Part shown: one piece after another, positions 1-6,760 of the stretch
Position numbering within the stretch: the stretch's first letter is position 1
How the letters are laid out: the number at the start of each line of letters is the position of its first letter
From: Candidatus Binatia bacterium
GTDB taxonomy: Bacteria; Desulfobacterota_B; Binatia; UBA9968; JAJDTQ01
DNA length: 18,554 nucleotides
Direction: 5' to 3'
NCBI GenBank assembly: GCA_022827045.1
Contig: JAJDTQ010000179.1
Span: forward strand, 1 to 18,554
Made by a program: the position numbers and the translations under genes
Notes under the pieces: generated by a model
The model's input: the letters and a program-made list of their open reading frames with translations, nothing else
The model's database searches: none
Told to the model about the DNA's origin: nothing

Positions 1-139
1 GCGAGGGGGTTGTTCCCCGCCGTGCCCCAGATCCCCTGCCTCCAAAATAAACTCCCCGGGTATTGGGACTTTACCACCGGGGCCGCGACCCTAGTGTCCG
101 GCTTTCCCTGCCGGGCCGGACCGTGGCAGATTCCATCCC

Positions 140-862
140 ATGCGTGAAGTCGAGCTCTACCCCCCGGTCAAGGCGTTTCTGGATGCCCAGGGCTATGACG
201 TGAAGGGCGAGGTGGACGGCTGTGACCTGGTGGCCGTTCGCGGCGACGAGCCTCCGGTCATCGTGGAGTTGAAGGCCGGGTTCTCGTTGCCCCTGGTGTT
301 CCAGGGGATCGCGCGGCAAGGCCTTGCGGACAGCGTCTATCTCGCGGTGCCGCCGTTTTCCGGCCGCACGGCTCGTCAACGGGATGCGCTGGCGCTGTGC
401 CGGCGCCTCGGGCTTGGGCTCCTGGTTGTCCGGCTCACCCCCGCACCGTTCGTGGAAGCGCTCCTCGACCCGGCTGCGTACCGGCCGCGCAAGCGGCCAC
501 AAAGGCTCGCGCGGCTGCTGCGCGAGTTCCAGCGCCGGGTCGGGGATCCGAACCAGGGCGGTTCGAGCCGGCGCACGATCGTAACCGCGTACCGGCAGGA
601 CGCGCTCCGGTGCGCGTCCTGCCTGCGCCGGAACGGCCCGGCAAGAGCTGCAACGGTGGCCCGTGCCGTTGGCGTCCCCAAAGCCCGGGCCATCATGTAC
701 GCCGACCACTACGGTTGGTTCGAGCGCCCCGCGGGAACGGACCGAGGTGTCTACGGACTGACGCCCAAGGGCCGCGCCGCGCTCGAGGAATACGCTGGCG
801 TGGTAGCGGAGCTGCAGCCGGGGAAGCCCGCGGCCACTACGGCAGCGGGCACTCCGGCGTGA
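140..862 (+). CDS. DUF2161-type PD-(D/E)XK protein with C-terminal winged helix
   Basis: This 240-residue protein looks like the DUF2161 family, putative phosphodiesterases with a PD-(D/E)XK nuclease-like core. The N-terminal part shows the expected layout: an acidic residue in a GCDLVAV strand (about D29) and then VIVELKAG with E43 and K45. The following segment, rich in small and hydrophobic residues (FQGIARQGLADSVYLAVP), fits the rest of that fold. Residues about 165-215 read as a winged helix (ARAVGVPKARAIMY, then YGLTPKGRAAL). The substrate is unknown; DNA or RNA cleavage is inference from the fold. The ATG at 140 has no clear Shine-Dalgarno sequence but fits the start of the family. Its last 26 bases overlap the end of the convergent LLM gene, and no terminator is visible between them. 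Confidence 0.82.
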   Translation: MREVELYPPVKAFLDAQGYDVKGEVDGCDLVAVRGDEPPVIVELKAGFSLPLVFQGIARQGLADSVYLAVPPFSGRTARQRDALALCRRLGLGLLVVRLTPAPFVEALLDPAAYRPRKRPQRLARLLREFQRRVGDPNQGGSSRRTIVTAYRQDALRCASCLRRNGPARAATVARAVGVPKARAIMYADHYGWFERPAGTDRGVYGLTPKGRAALEEYAGVVAELQPGKPAATTAAGTPA

Positions 863-1850
863 GCCGCTTCAGCTCCGGGATGACCTCCTCGCCAAAGCGC
901 TGGATGGTCTCGAGGGTGAGGGAGGAGTCCATGCCGGGCCAGTCCACCATGAACCACATGATCTCGGCGCCGAACTCCTGGTGGTAGGACAGAACCTGCT
1001 CGGCGACCTCGGCGGGGCTGCCGAGCACCAGGCGGTCCTGCTGCAACTGCTCGAAGGGCAGGTCGTAACGCTCGCCCGGCTGGCCCCAGCGCTGGTAGCG
1101 CTCGTAGCGGCGCTCGTAGCCCTCGCGAATGCGGTCTTCAGCTTCTTTGCGCGAGTCGGCGACGCACAGATCGCGGAAGATGTAGAGCCCCTCGAAGGGC
1201 CTCCCCTGCTCTTCCAGGGTACGCTTGTACGCGGGCACGGCTTCGCGCAGGAACGTCTTGGTGTGGCGCCGGCTGGCGATCCAGTGGTCGGCCACCCGCG
1301 GCACCCGCTCGACGGTGGGCACCGTGTCGGCGCCCAGCAGGATCGGCGGCCGGGGCTTCCGCAGGGGTTTGGGATGTATGGTGACGCCGTCGATCCGGTA
1401 GAACCGGCCCTGGTGGCGCACCTCGTCCTCGGTCCACAGCCGCTTCACTACCTCTATGCCTTCCTCCAGCCGTGGCCGCTTCTCCCGCATGGGGACGCCC
1501 ATGGAGGTGAACTCGACGTCGCGATACCCCTGGCCGATTCCGAAAAGGAACTTGCCGTCGCACAGGTTGTCGAGGGTCGCGGTGTACTCCGCCACCATCA
1601 GGGGCTGGTGCATCGGCAACAGGAAAATCGCCGTGCCCAGGTACATGCCCGGGGTCAGGCCGGCGAAGTACGCCAGTAGCGGCAGGGATTGAAGCATCGC
1701 CGCGTCGGGTCCGGTGGAGTAGTGCTGCGCGACGAACAGCGCCTCGTAGTTGCTGGCCTGGGCCACCCGTGCCCGCTCCGTGAAGTCGCGGCAGACGCCT
1801 GCCCGATCCAGGTCCGAGGGGTAGCTCCCGAACGCGATGCCGAAACGCAT
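837..1850 (-). CDS. LLM class flavin-dependent oxidoreductase
   Basis: A 337-residue luciferase-like monooxygenase family protein, a cytoplasmic TIM-barrel enzyme using reduced FMN or F420. Family features include the N-terminal strand MRFGIAFGSYP, the VAEYTATLDNLCDGKFLFGIGQGY segment typical of LLM proteins, RLEEGIEVVKRLWTE, the PPILLGAD strand, and a C-terminal LGSPAEVAEQVLSYHQEFG helix. The substrate cannot be told from sequence. The ATG directly abuts the TAA of the upstream SDR gene (TAAATG), and a GAGG just before that stop can serve as ribosome binding site, so the two are almost certainly translated from one mRNA. The C-terminus overlaps the convergent DUF2161 gene. Confidence 0.9.
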   Translation of the reverse strand: MRFGIAFGSYPSDLDRAGVCRDFTERARVAQASNYEALFVAQHYSTGPDAAMLQSLPLLAYFAGLTPGMYLGTAIFLLPMHQPLMVAEYTATLDNLCDGKFLFGIGQGYRDVEFTSMGVPMREKRPRLEEGIEVVKRLWTEDEVRHQGRFYRIDGVTIHPKPLRKPRPPILLGADTVPTVERVPRVADHWIASRRHTKTFLREAVPAYKRTLEEQGRPFEGLYIFRDLCVADSRKEAEDRIREGYERRYERYQRWGQPGERYDLPFEQLQQDRLVLGSPAEVAEQVLSYHQEFGAEIMWFMVDWPGMDSSLTLETIQRFGEEVIPELKRLTPECPLP

Positions 1851-3326
1851 TTATGGAACCTCCGAATTTTGCTGTCCTGCCTCGGCGCGCTTTGCGATCT
1901 CCCGCGCCAACCCGTTGAAGATGCGGGCGTGGACCGGGTACAGGCCGTACCAGTAAAGCAGGCCGCCCAGCCCCTTGGGAAGGAAGGCGGCGGTCTGCTC
2001 CAGTTGGGTTTTGCCGTCTTCGGTCTCCCACACCCGGAACTGGAGCCATGCACGGCCCGGCAGCTTCATCTCCGCCCTGAGGCGGACCAGCCGGTTCGAC
2101 TCCAGCGCTTCCACCCGCCAGAAATCCAGCGCGTCGCCGACGCGCAACTTATCAGGATGCCGCCGCCCCCGCCGCAGCCCCACGCCCCCCAGCAGGCGGT
2201 CGATTCTGCCGCGGACCCGCCACATCCAGTCGGCGGAGAACCACCCCCGCTCGCCGCCGATGCCGGTGAACACCCGGTACACCTCGCGGGCGGGCGCAGC
2301 CACCCGCCGCGTGCGGCGCTCGAAGATCATCCCTTCGTGGGTCTCCACCCGGGTGAAGGAATCCGGCGCCCCGACCGCGCCGTGGGCGTCGCTCCAGGCG
2401 GTCTCGACGCGCCCCCGGTCCAGGTCCTCGATCACCTCCGCGATGGCCCCGGCGTAGTCCCGTGGTTCGATGGCCGGGAACAACTCCCGGGCGAGATTGT
2501 CGGTGACGACCACCTCGTTCCGGAGCCCGTCAATGAGGGGTCCACTCACCCTGGAAGGAATCGGCGTGATCCAGTGCACCCAGTATGACGACAGGCGCGG
2601 CGTGAGCACCGGCACCGGCACGAGCCAGCGCCTGAGACCCCTGGCGCTGGCGTAGCCCAGCATCATCCCCTTGTAGGTGGTCGCCTCGCGGCCGCCGATC
2701 TCGATGATCTTGTCGCCGCACGCGGCGTTCGTGAGCGCGGCCACGAGATAGCTCAGCACGTCGTTCACCGCGATGGGCTGGACCCTCGAATATACCCACC
2801 GGGGGCAGACCATCACCGGCAGACGTTCCACCAGGTAGCGGATCATCTCGAAGGAAATGCTCCCGGACCCCACGATCACCGCCGCCCTGAACTCCGTCAC
2901 CGCAACGCCGCCTTCACGAAGCGCCCGCCCCGTGTCCTGCCGGGAACGCAGGTGTCGCGACAGGTCGGCCTGCGGGTTCCCCAAGCCTCCCAGGTAGACG
3001 ATCCGCCGCACGCCGGCTTCCCTGGCACCCTGCCCGAACAGCCGTGCCGCCTCCACGTCCATCTCGTGAAACCCGGCGCCACTGGTCATGCTGTGGATCA
3101 GATAGTACGCGCTGTCCACCCCGGCCAGCGCCCGCGTCAGCGTATCGCGGTCCAGCGCGTTGCCCTCGACGATCTCGACCCGCTCCGCCCAGGAACGCGA
3201 GCGCACCCGCGCCGCGCTGCGGGCGAGGACACGAACGCGATGTCCCTCGTCGAGCAGGCGCGGAGCCAGCCTACCGCCGATATAGCCGGTGGCGCCGGTG
3301 ACGAGGACTGTGGCGGGTGTGTTCAT
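1851..3326 (-). CDS. SDR family NAD(P)-binding protein fused to DUF2867
   Basis: A 491-residue two-domain protein. The N-terminus is an atypical short-chain dehydrogenase Rossmann fold with the nucleotide motif GATGYIGG (residues 11-18), a VRVLARSAAR strand that may select the cofactor phosphate, and a YYLIHSM segment. Residues from about 330 to 480 resemble DUF2867 (FERRTRRVAAPAREVY, then DALDFWRVE and an YWYGLYPVHARIFNGL helix), a lipid- or polyketide-cyclase-like fold. Such fusions are common hypothetical oxidoreductases, and the substrate is unknown. I chose the ATG at 3326 because MNTPATVLVTGATG starts right at the Rossmann strand; a TTG 60 bases upstream adds residues unlike the family. 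No good Shine-Dalgarno is seen. It is directly coupled to the downstream LLM gene. Confidence 0.88.
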   Translation of the reverse strand: MNTPATVLVTGATGYIGGRLAPRLLDEGHRVRVLARSAARVRSRSWAERVEIVEGNALDRDTLTRALAGVDSAYYLIHSMTSGAGFHEMDVEAARLFGQGAREAGVRRIVYLGGLGNPQADLSRHLRSRQDTGRALREGGVAVTEFRAAVIVGSGSISFEMIRYLVERLPVMVCPRWVYSRVQPIAVNDVLSYLVAALTNAACGDKIIEIGGREATTYKGMMLGYASARGLRRWLVPVPVLTPRLSSYWVHWITPIPSRVSGPLIDGLRNEVVVTDNLARELFPAIEPRDYAGAIAEVIEDLDRGRVETAWSDAHGAVGAPDSFTRVETHEGMIFERRTRRVAAPAREVYRVFTGIGGERGWFSADWMWRVRGRIDRLLGGVGLRRGRRHPDKLRVGDALDFWRVEALESNRLVRLRAEMKLPGRAWLQFRVWETEDGKTQLEQTAAFLPKGLGGLLYWYGLYPVHARIFNGLAREIAKRAEAGQQNSEVP

Positions 3327-3549
3327 GCCGGAGGAAAGGCCAGCCGTGGCGCCGGCGATGCCGCGGTACCGACTTCCTGCTGCCAAGCCTGTGTGATGAC
3401 GCTGTTATCCGTTGATCGTCTTCAGAAACCTTGAACCGTCCGTGCAATTTGTCAATAGACGGCGGAGGGCAAACCAGCGGCCCTAGGCCCTCAACAGACA
3501 ACCAGCAGGGAATCAACGCCCTGACTGCCGCAAATCGACAAGCCCCTCG

Positions 3550-3590
3550 CGGTATCTTGCCCGGTGACTTGCCCGGTATCTTGTTCGGTG
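3550..3590. repeat. 12-bp tandem repeat, about 3.4 copies
   Basis: Three consecutive 12-bp units read CGGTATCTTGCC (3550-3561), CGGTGACTTGCC (3562-3573) and CGGTATCTTGTT (3574-3585), followed by a partial CGGTG. Adjacent units differ by two to four bases. The repeat lies in non-coding DNA and its function is unknown; slippage-derived microsatellite is the simplest explanation. Confidence 0.8.
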
Positions 3591-3750
3591 CCCTCTGGCG
3601 GCGGCTCCGTTCTTGCAAGCCTGTGCCATCGTTGCTCGGATCTTCACAAGTAGGACCGCGGCGGGCTCATCGTTGGGGTCTTGGACGACTAGTCGGGTTT
3701 GGCCCGAAGGGTCCTGCAACAGGCCCCCGTTCCACTACGCTGGAAACGAC

Positions 3751-3782
3751 AAGACCCCGATGGGTTCTCCCATCGGGGTCTT
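3751..3782 (-). terminator. Perfect 14-bp stem hairpin, likely terminator of the minus-strand run
   Basis: The arms AAGACCCCGATGGG and CCCATCGGGGTCTT pair perfectly around a four-base loop. The hairpin sits 51 bases past the stop of the RidA/CnbZ-like gene. The run of U after the stem is weak on either strand (the minus strand continues GTCGTTTCC), so it is not a textbook intrinsic terminator, but the stem is very strong and could work in both directions. Confidence 0.65.
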
Positions 3783-3833
3783 GTGTTGACCGGGACTTGC
3801 GTGGCGCGAAACCGCGGCGTTCGGACCTCGGCT

Positions 3834-4598
3834 TCAGCCGATTACCCGCTCCACCGGCACGCTCCGAACATCCATTTCAAAAGCCAATCCTTCCACCGGC
3901 GGCAGGGCGTAGGTCCATGTGACGCCGTCTGGTGCCGCACCCCGGCGAACGATCTCGTCGGCGAGCAGCCCATGGAAATCATGTACCGCGTAGACCTGGC
4001 TCGTGGTGGCGTCCGCCCACGTCACGCCCAGCGCCGCCATCCGAAGCTCCAGCGCTCCCAGGACGAATTGCGCCTTCTCTCTCATTGCATCGGGCGAAGT
4101 GTCCCCGAGCCGGATGATCCGGTCCCGATACCCTCCGGGTCCTTCGGGCGCTTCGCCGGAGCCCGCTATGACGAAGCTCTTCACACCCGCCGCATGGCTC
4201 GCCTCGGCCGGCACGGTGTACGAGAACGCATGGAAGCTGGGTTCGGCGGGAGGATCGATTTCGGGGCATACGTTTGAGCGCGCGACGGGATTCTCCTCGT
4301 CCCTGAAGATGCCCCAGCGTTCGAGCGTGCGCACGTAGACGCGATTGAAGGCAACGAAGCCCTCTTCCGTGAACTGGCCGGGCGAGCGCAGCTCACAAGC
4401 GCAAAACGCGGTGGGCGGCCGTCCGAGAGCGTCAAGATATGCCTCGATCCGGCGGAATCCCTCGTCAAGCGGCACGGGGCGTGCGAACCGGGCGCGTTCG
4501 ATGACGAATCCCGGCTCCGCCGAGACGCCCCCCGAGTACTGAAACCGCCCTCGTACGAACCGATACCCGCCGGGTTCGAATATTGTTGTTTCCGCCAT
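3834..4598 (-). CDS. RidA/CnbZ-like protein, possible deaminase
   Basis: A 254-residue soluble protein. I recognise a likeness to proteins annotated as 2-amino-5-chloromuconate deaminase CnbZ, with RidA/YjgF-like traits: the opening FEPGGYRFVRGRFQYSGGV, the block NPVARSNVCPEIDPPAEPSF, and the C-terminal PPVEGLAFEMDVRSV that resembles the end of RidA-type proteins. Real CnbZ acts on aminomuconates in nitroarene breakdown, but nothing nearby suggests such a pathway, so the substrate here is open. The ATG at 4598 is preceded by GGGAG at a suitable distance; longer starts would run into the tRNA gene. It begins 42 bases after the tRNA-Asn 3' end, on the same strand, and is followed by the strong hairpin. 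Confidence 0.75.
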   Translation of the reverse strand: MAETTIFEPGGYRFVRGRFQYSGGVSAEPGFVIERARFARPVPLDEGFRRIEAYLDALGRPPTAFCACELRSPGQFTEEGFVAFNRVYVRTLERWGIFRDEENPVARSNVCPEIDPPAEPSFHAFSYTVPAEASHAAGVKSFVIAGSGEAPEGPGGYRDRIIRLGDTSPDAMREKAQFVLGALELRMAALGVTWADATTSQVYAVHDFHGLLADEIVRRGAAPDGVTWTYALPPVEGLAFEMDVRSVPVERVIG

Positions 4599-4640
4599 AT
4601 TGCGTCTCCCGAAGCTGGAGGTAGTCTGGCGGTAGGAGAT

Positions 4641-4716
<76 letters not shown>

Positions 4717-4729
4717 ACGACTGGTAAGA

Positions 4730-4754
4730 CTAGCACACGGAACCTAGCACACGG
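4730..4754. repeat. Short direct repeat upstream of tRNA-Asn
   Basis: The 11-mer CTAGCACACGG occurs at 4730-4740 and again at 4744-4754, between the Mut7-C stop and the 5' end of the tRNA. On the minus strand it reads CCGTGTGCTAG twice and lies where a tRNA promoter would be; each copy carries TGCTAG, which could act as a weak extended -10. That role is speculative. Confidence 0.5.
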
Positions 4755-4759
4755 CCGCT

Positions 4760-5254
4760 TCAATTTCCAGGAGCGGCAAATCCCAGGCGCTTCAACTCCT
4801 CCACCATGAGCTGCTGGTGGGTGGCGGGCCAGAAGACCCGGCGGCAGCCGGGGCAGACCGAAAAAAGGTCCTGTGTTTCAAAGACATAAGGGGGTACGGT
4901 GTCCCGTACCTCCTCCTTGACGATGGGCTGAAGTCGCTCGTTGCACTCGACACACCGGGTCAGCAGCCCCCCGAAAGGGTCCAGTCCGCACTCCTCCACC
5001 ACCTGTCTCAACTGCGCCCGAAAGTGATCGTCGCGGATGAAGATGCTTCGCTCCCGGTTCCGCCGCCATACCTTTCGGTCCCGGGTCAGCATGACCCGCC
5101 GTTCCCGCGTTGCCGTGCGCACCAGGCCCTGGCCGGACAGATGCTGTCCGTAGATGACGTCCTGGCCGATGATCCGGAGCCACCTGGCGAGCCGTCCGAG
5201 CATCTTGTCGGCGGCGAATCTCAAGTCGTCGTTCACGCGCTCGACCGTTTCCAT
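4760..5254 (-). CDS. Mut7-C (PF01927) RNase-like domain protein with zinc ribbon
   Basis: A 164-residue protein of the Mut7-C family: a PIN-like domain followed by a zinc ribbon. The core opens RFAADKMLGRLARWLRIIG (residues 12-30), the family signature, with further acidic candidates in MLTRDRKVW. Two CxxC pairs, CVEC (101-104) and CPGC (134-137), form the ribbon. These proteins are presumed RNases by analogy with the C-terminal domain of eukaryotic Mut-7; activity here is inferred. The ATG at 5254 is preceded by GGGAAGGGA, a good ribosome binding site, and upstream in-frame residues do not look like the family. It starts 14 bases after the DUF983 stop, in the same minus-strand run, with the tRNA-Asn gene just beyond. 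Confidence 0.9.
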   Translation of the reverse strand: METVERVNDDLRFAADKMLGRLARWLRIIGQDVIYGQHLSGQGLVRTATRERRVMLTRDRKVWRRNRERSIFIRDDHFRAQLRQVVEECGLDPFGGLLTRCVECNERLQPIVKEEVRDTVPPYVFETQDLFSVCPGCRRVFWPATHQQLMVEELKRLGFAAPGN

Positions 5255-5268
5255 GCAATCCCTTCCCG

Positions 5269-5601
5269 CTACCTGGGATCGATCACCTGGTCGAGGTGTA
5301 TCCAGATGACCCGGGAGTAGCGGAACAGGAACGGAGCGAGGACCACCAGCATCAGGCACGAGACGATATAGATGGGAGCTGCGCCGTAGCCGAGCAGCAA
5401 CATGGCGACGACGACGGGGAGGACCGCAGCGATGGCCAGCGCGTAGCTGAAGTACATGGCGCCGACAAAGTAGCCCTGCTCGCGCTCGAACTCAAGGGCG
5501 CACACCGGACACCGGCTGTTCATCCGGAAGAGGCTCGCGAAGATGGGGCCGGCGGCGCAGCGGGGGCAGCGGAGCCGGACGATGGCCAGCAGCTTGCTCA
5601 C
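5269..5601 (-). CDS. DUF983 small membrane protein
   Basis: A 110-residue inner-membrane protein of the DUF983 family, of unknown role. Its N-terminus carries two CxxC pairs (C12/C15 in RCPRCAAGPIF, C31/C34 in CPVC), probably a cytoplasmic metal-binding knuckle. Two hydrophobic segments follow at about 47-70 and 76-94, and the tail ends RVIWIHLDQVIDPR as usual in the family. The start is GTG at 5601, supported by GGAGG five bases upstream. It lies 42 bases after the peptidase gene and 14 bases before the Mut7-C gene, so the three are probably co-transcribed. Confidence 0.92.
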   Translation of the reverse strand: MSKLLAIVRLRCPRCAAGPIFASLFRMNSRCPVCALEFEREQGYFVGAMYFSYALAIAAVLPVVVAMLLLGYGAAPIYIVSCLMLVVLAPFLFRYSRVIWIHLDQVIDPR

Positions 5602-5643
5602 GTTGCCTCCGGGCGCCGTGCGGTCGTGTCCGTCATCGTGGGT

Positions 5644-6741
5644 TCAGGGCGTCTCACAGATACCGTAGGTCACGGCCTTGGTAGCCGTCCCGCCGGGGAC
5701 CGACGCGGGCAACACATCGAACGGATCGTCGCCGTCCCGCGCGCCGGCGCGGACCGCCTCGATGGCCCTGGTCAACTGCTTGCCTTCGCGCCGGTACAGC
5801 TCCTCGAACCGCGCCAAGTCGGTGACGTAGAGCAGGCTCTGCAGGATCACGGCATTGTCCAGGGGCCGCCGGCTGAAGGAGGTGTAGCCGTGGTCGGGCC
5901 TCCCCTCCAGCGCACTCGCCCACTGCCGTTGGCTTCGAGCGAACACCTCCTCCCGGCGGCGCAGCTTGTCCGCCTCCGGGAGCTTGCCGGCATACAGCTC
6001 GCGCAGGCACCCCACCATCTCCATCATCAGACCGGAGAACTCCAGCTCATCCCGCCACGCGCGGCGGGCCGCCACGGCCTCGGGGCTGTGGGGACCGTTG
6101 CGCCCGACGAAGAAATCGATGGCGCCGCGCTTGCCCACGAAGTTGGCGAGGCTTTCGTTGAACGCCACCGAACCCTTCACGAACAGCGTGTTGTGAAGCA
6201 GCTCGTGCAGCACGACCTCCGCCAGGCTCACCCGGTCGAGCTTCAGCAGGTGCCCGAGCAACGGATCGTCGAACCACCCCAGGGTGCTGAAGGCGCCGGC
6301 AGGCCGAATGTTGGTGTCGTAACCCTCCTCCGCCAGGGAGCGGGCCTCCCGGCGGGCGTCGTCCGGGTCAAAGTAGCCCTTGTAGGGCATCCGGCCCACG
6401 AACGGGAACCACCAGGTATAGGGCTCGAAAGAGGTCTTAGGCACGGCGGTGAGCACGTGCAGCAGCACGCGCTGGTCGACGTAGGAGTAGGCGGAATAGC
6501 TGCCGCCGACGTTGAGCCGCAGCCGGTCCGCCGCGAAATCCCGGACGTCCAGCACCATCCGGAGCTTGCGGCGGACGTCCGGCCCGAGCCCGTCCTCGGC
6601 CAGCATCTCGGTGATGGGGGTGCGGCGCCAGAGGATGCGGCCCTCCTCGTAGGCGGCGCGGATGTAGTACTCCGCCGAGCAGCCCCACAGGGTCAGGAGC
6701 AGCAGGCAGCCCGAAAGGAATGTCTTGAGGGTAACCGGCAC
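5644..6741 (-). CDS. PF10023-type putative aminopeptidase lipoprotein
   Basis: A 365-residue predicted zinc peptidase of the PF10023 family (annotated as predicted aminopeptidase). From GTG at 6741 the product starts with a lipoprotein signal: basic residue, hydrophobic run, then LTLWG|C with the lipidated cysteine at residue 21. The catalytic motif HELLH is at 179-183, and FNESLANFVG follows with E196 as likely third ligand, giving a gluzincin-like HExxH...E arrangement. It should act in the periplasm or on the outer-membrane inner face; the substrate is unknown. I prefer the GTG because it directly precedes the signal peptide, lies 19 bases after the ABC gene stop and has GGAACGAAG upstream; longer forms would overlap the ABC gene and lose the signal peptide. 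Confidence 0.87.
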   Translation of the reverse strand: MPVTLKTFLSGCLLLLTLWGCSAEYYIRAAYEEGRILWRRTPITEMLAEDGLGPDVRRKLRMVLDVRDFAADRLRLNVGGSYSAYSYVDQRVLLHVLTAVPKTSFEPYTWWFPFVGRMPYKGYFDPDDARREARSLAEEGYDTNIRPAGAFSTLGWFDDPLLGHLLKLDRVSLAEVVLHELLHNTLFVKGSVAFNESLANFVGKRGAIDFFVGRNGPHSPEAVAARRAWRDELEFSGLMMEMVGCLRELYAGKLPEADKLRRREEVFARSQRQWASALEGRPDHGYTSFSRRPLDNAVILQSLLYVTDLARFEELYRREGKQLTRAIEAVRAGARDGDDPFDVLPASVPGGTATKAVTYGICETP

Positions 6742-6760
6742 CTTCGTTCCGGACAGGACC

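Larger units (their letters stand above)
3327..3833. other. Intergenic stretch of about 500 bp
   Basis: No convincing gene lies here. Several frames stay open, as expected at this G+C, but their translations show no family likeness and have biased, proline/arginine-rich composition. The stretch holds a 12-bp tandem repeat at 3550-3590 and a terminator-like hairpin at 3751-3782. On the minus strand a TTGACA at 3450-3455 could be a -35 element for the SDR/LLM pair, but I see no good -10 at the expected spacing. Everything else is unassigned. Confidence 0.6.

Noticed and set aside
3550..3590. CRISPR-like repeat
   Set aside because: The units are 12 bp and contiguous, with no spacers.
3513..3719. 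Small minus-strand frame in the same gap
   Set aside because: Part of it consists of the 12-bp repeat and the rest has no recognisable features; not enough support for a small gene.
3431..3922. Plus-strand open frame in the 3.4-3.9 kb gap
   Set aside because: It runs through a tandem repeat, a strong hairpin and the end of the RidA/CnbZ-like gene; no ribosome binding site or family likeness.
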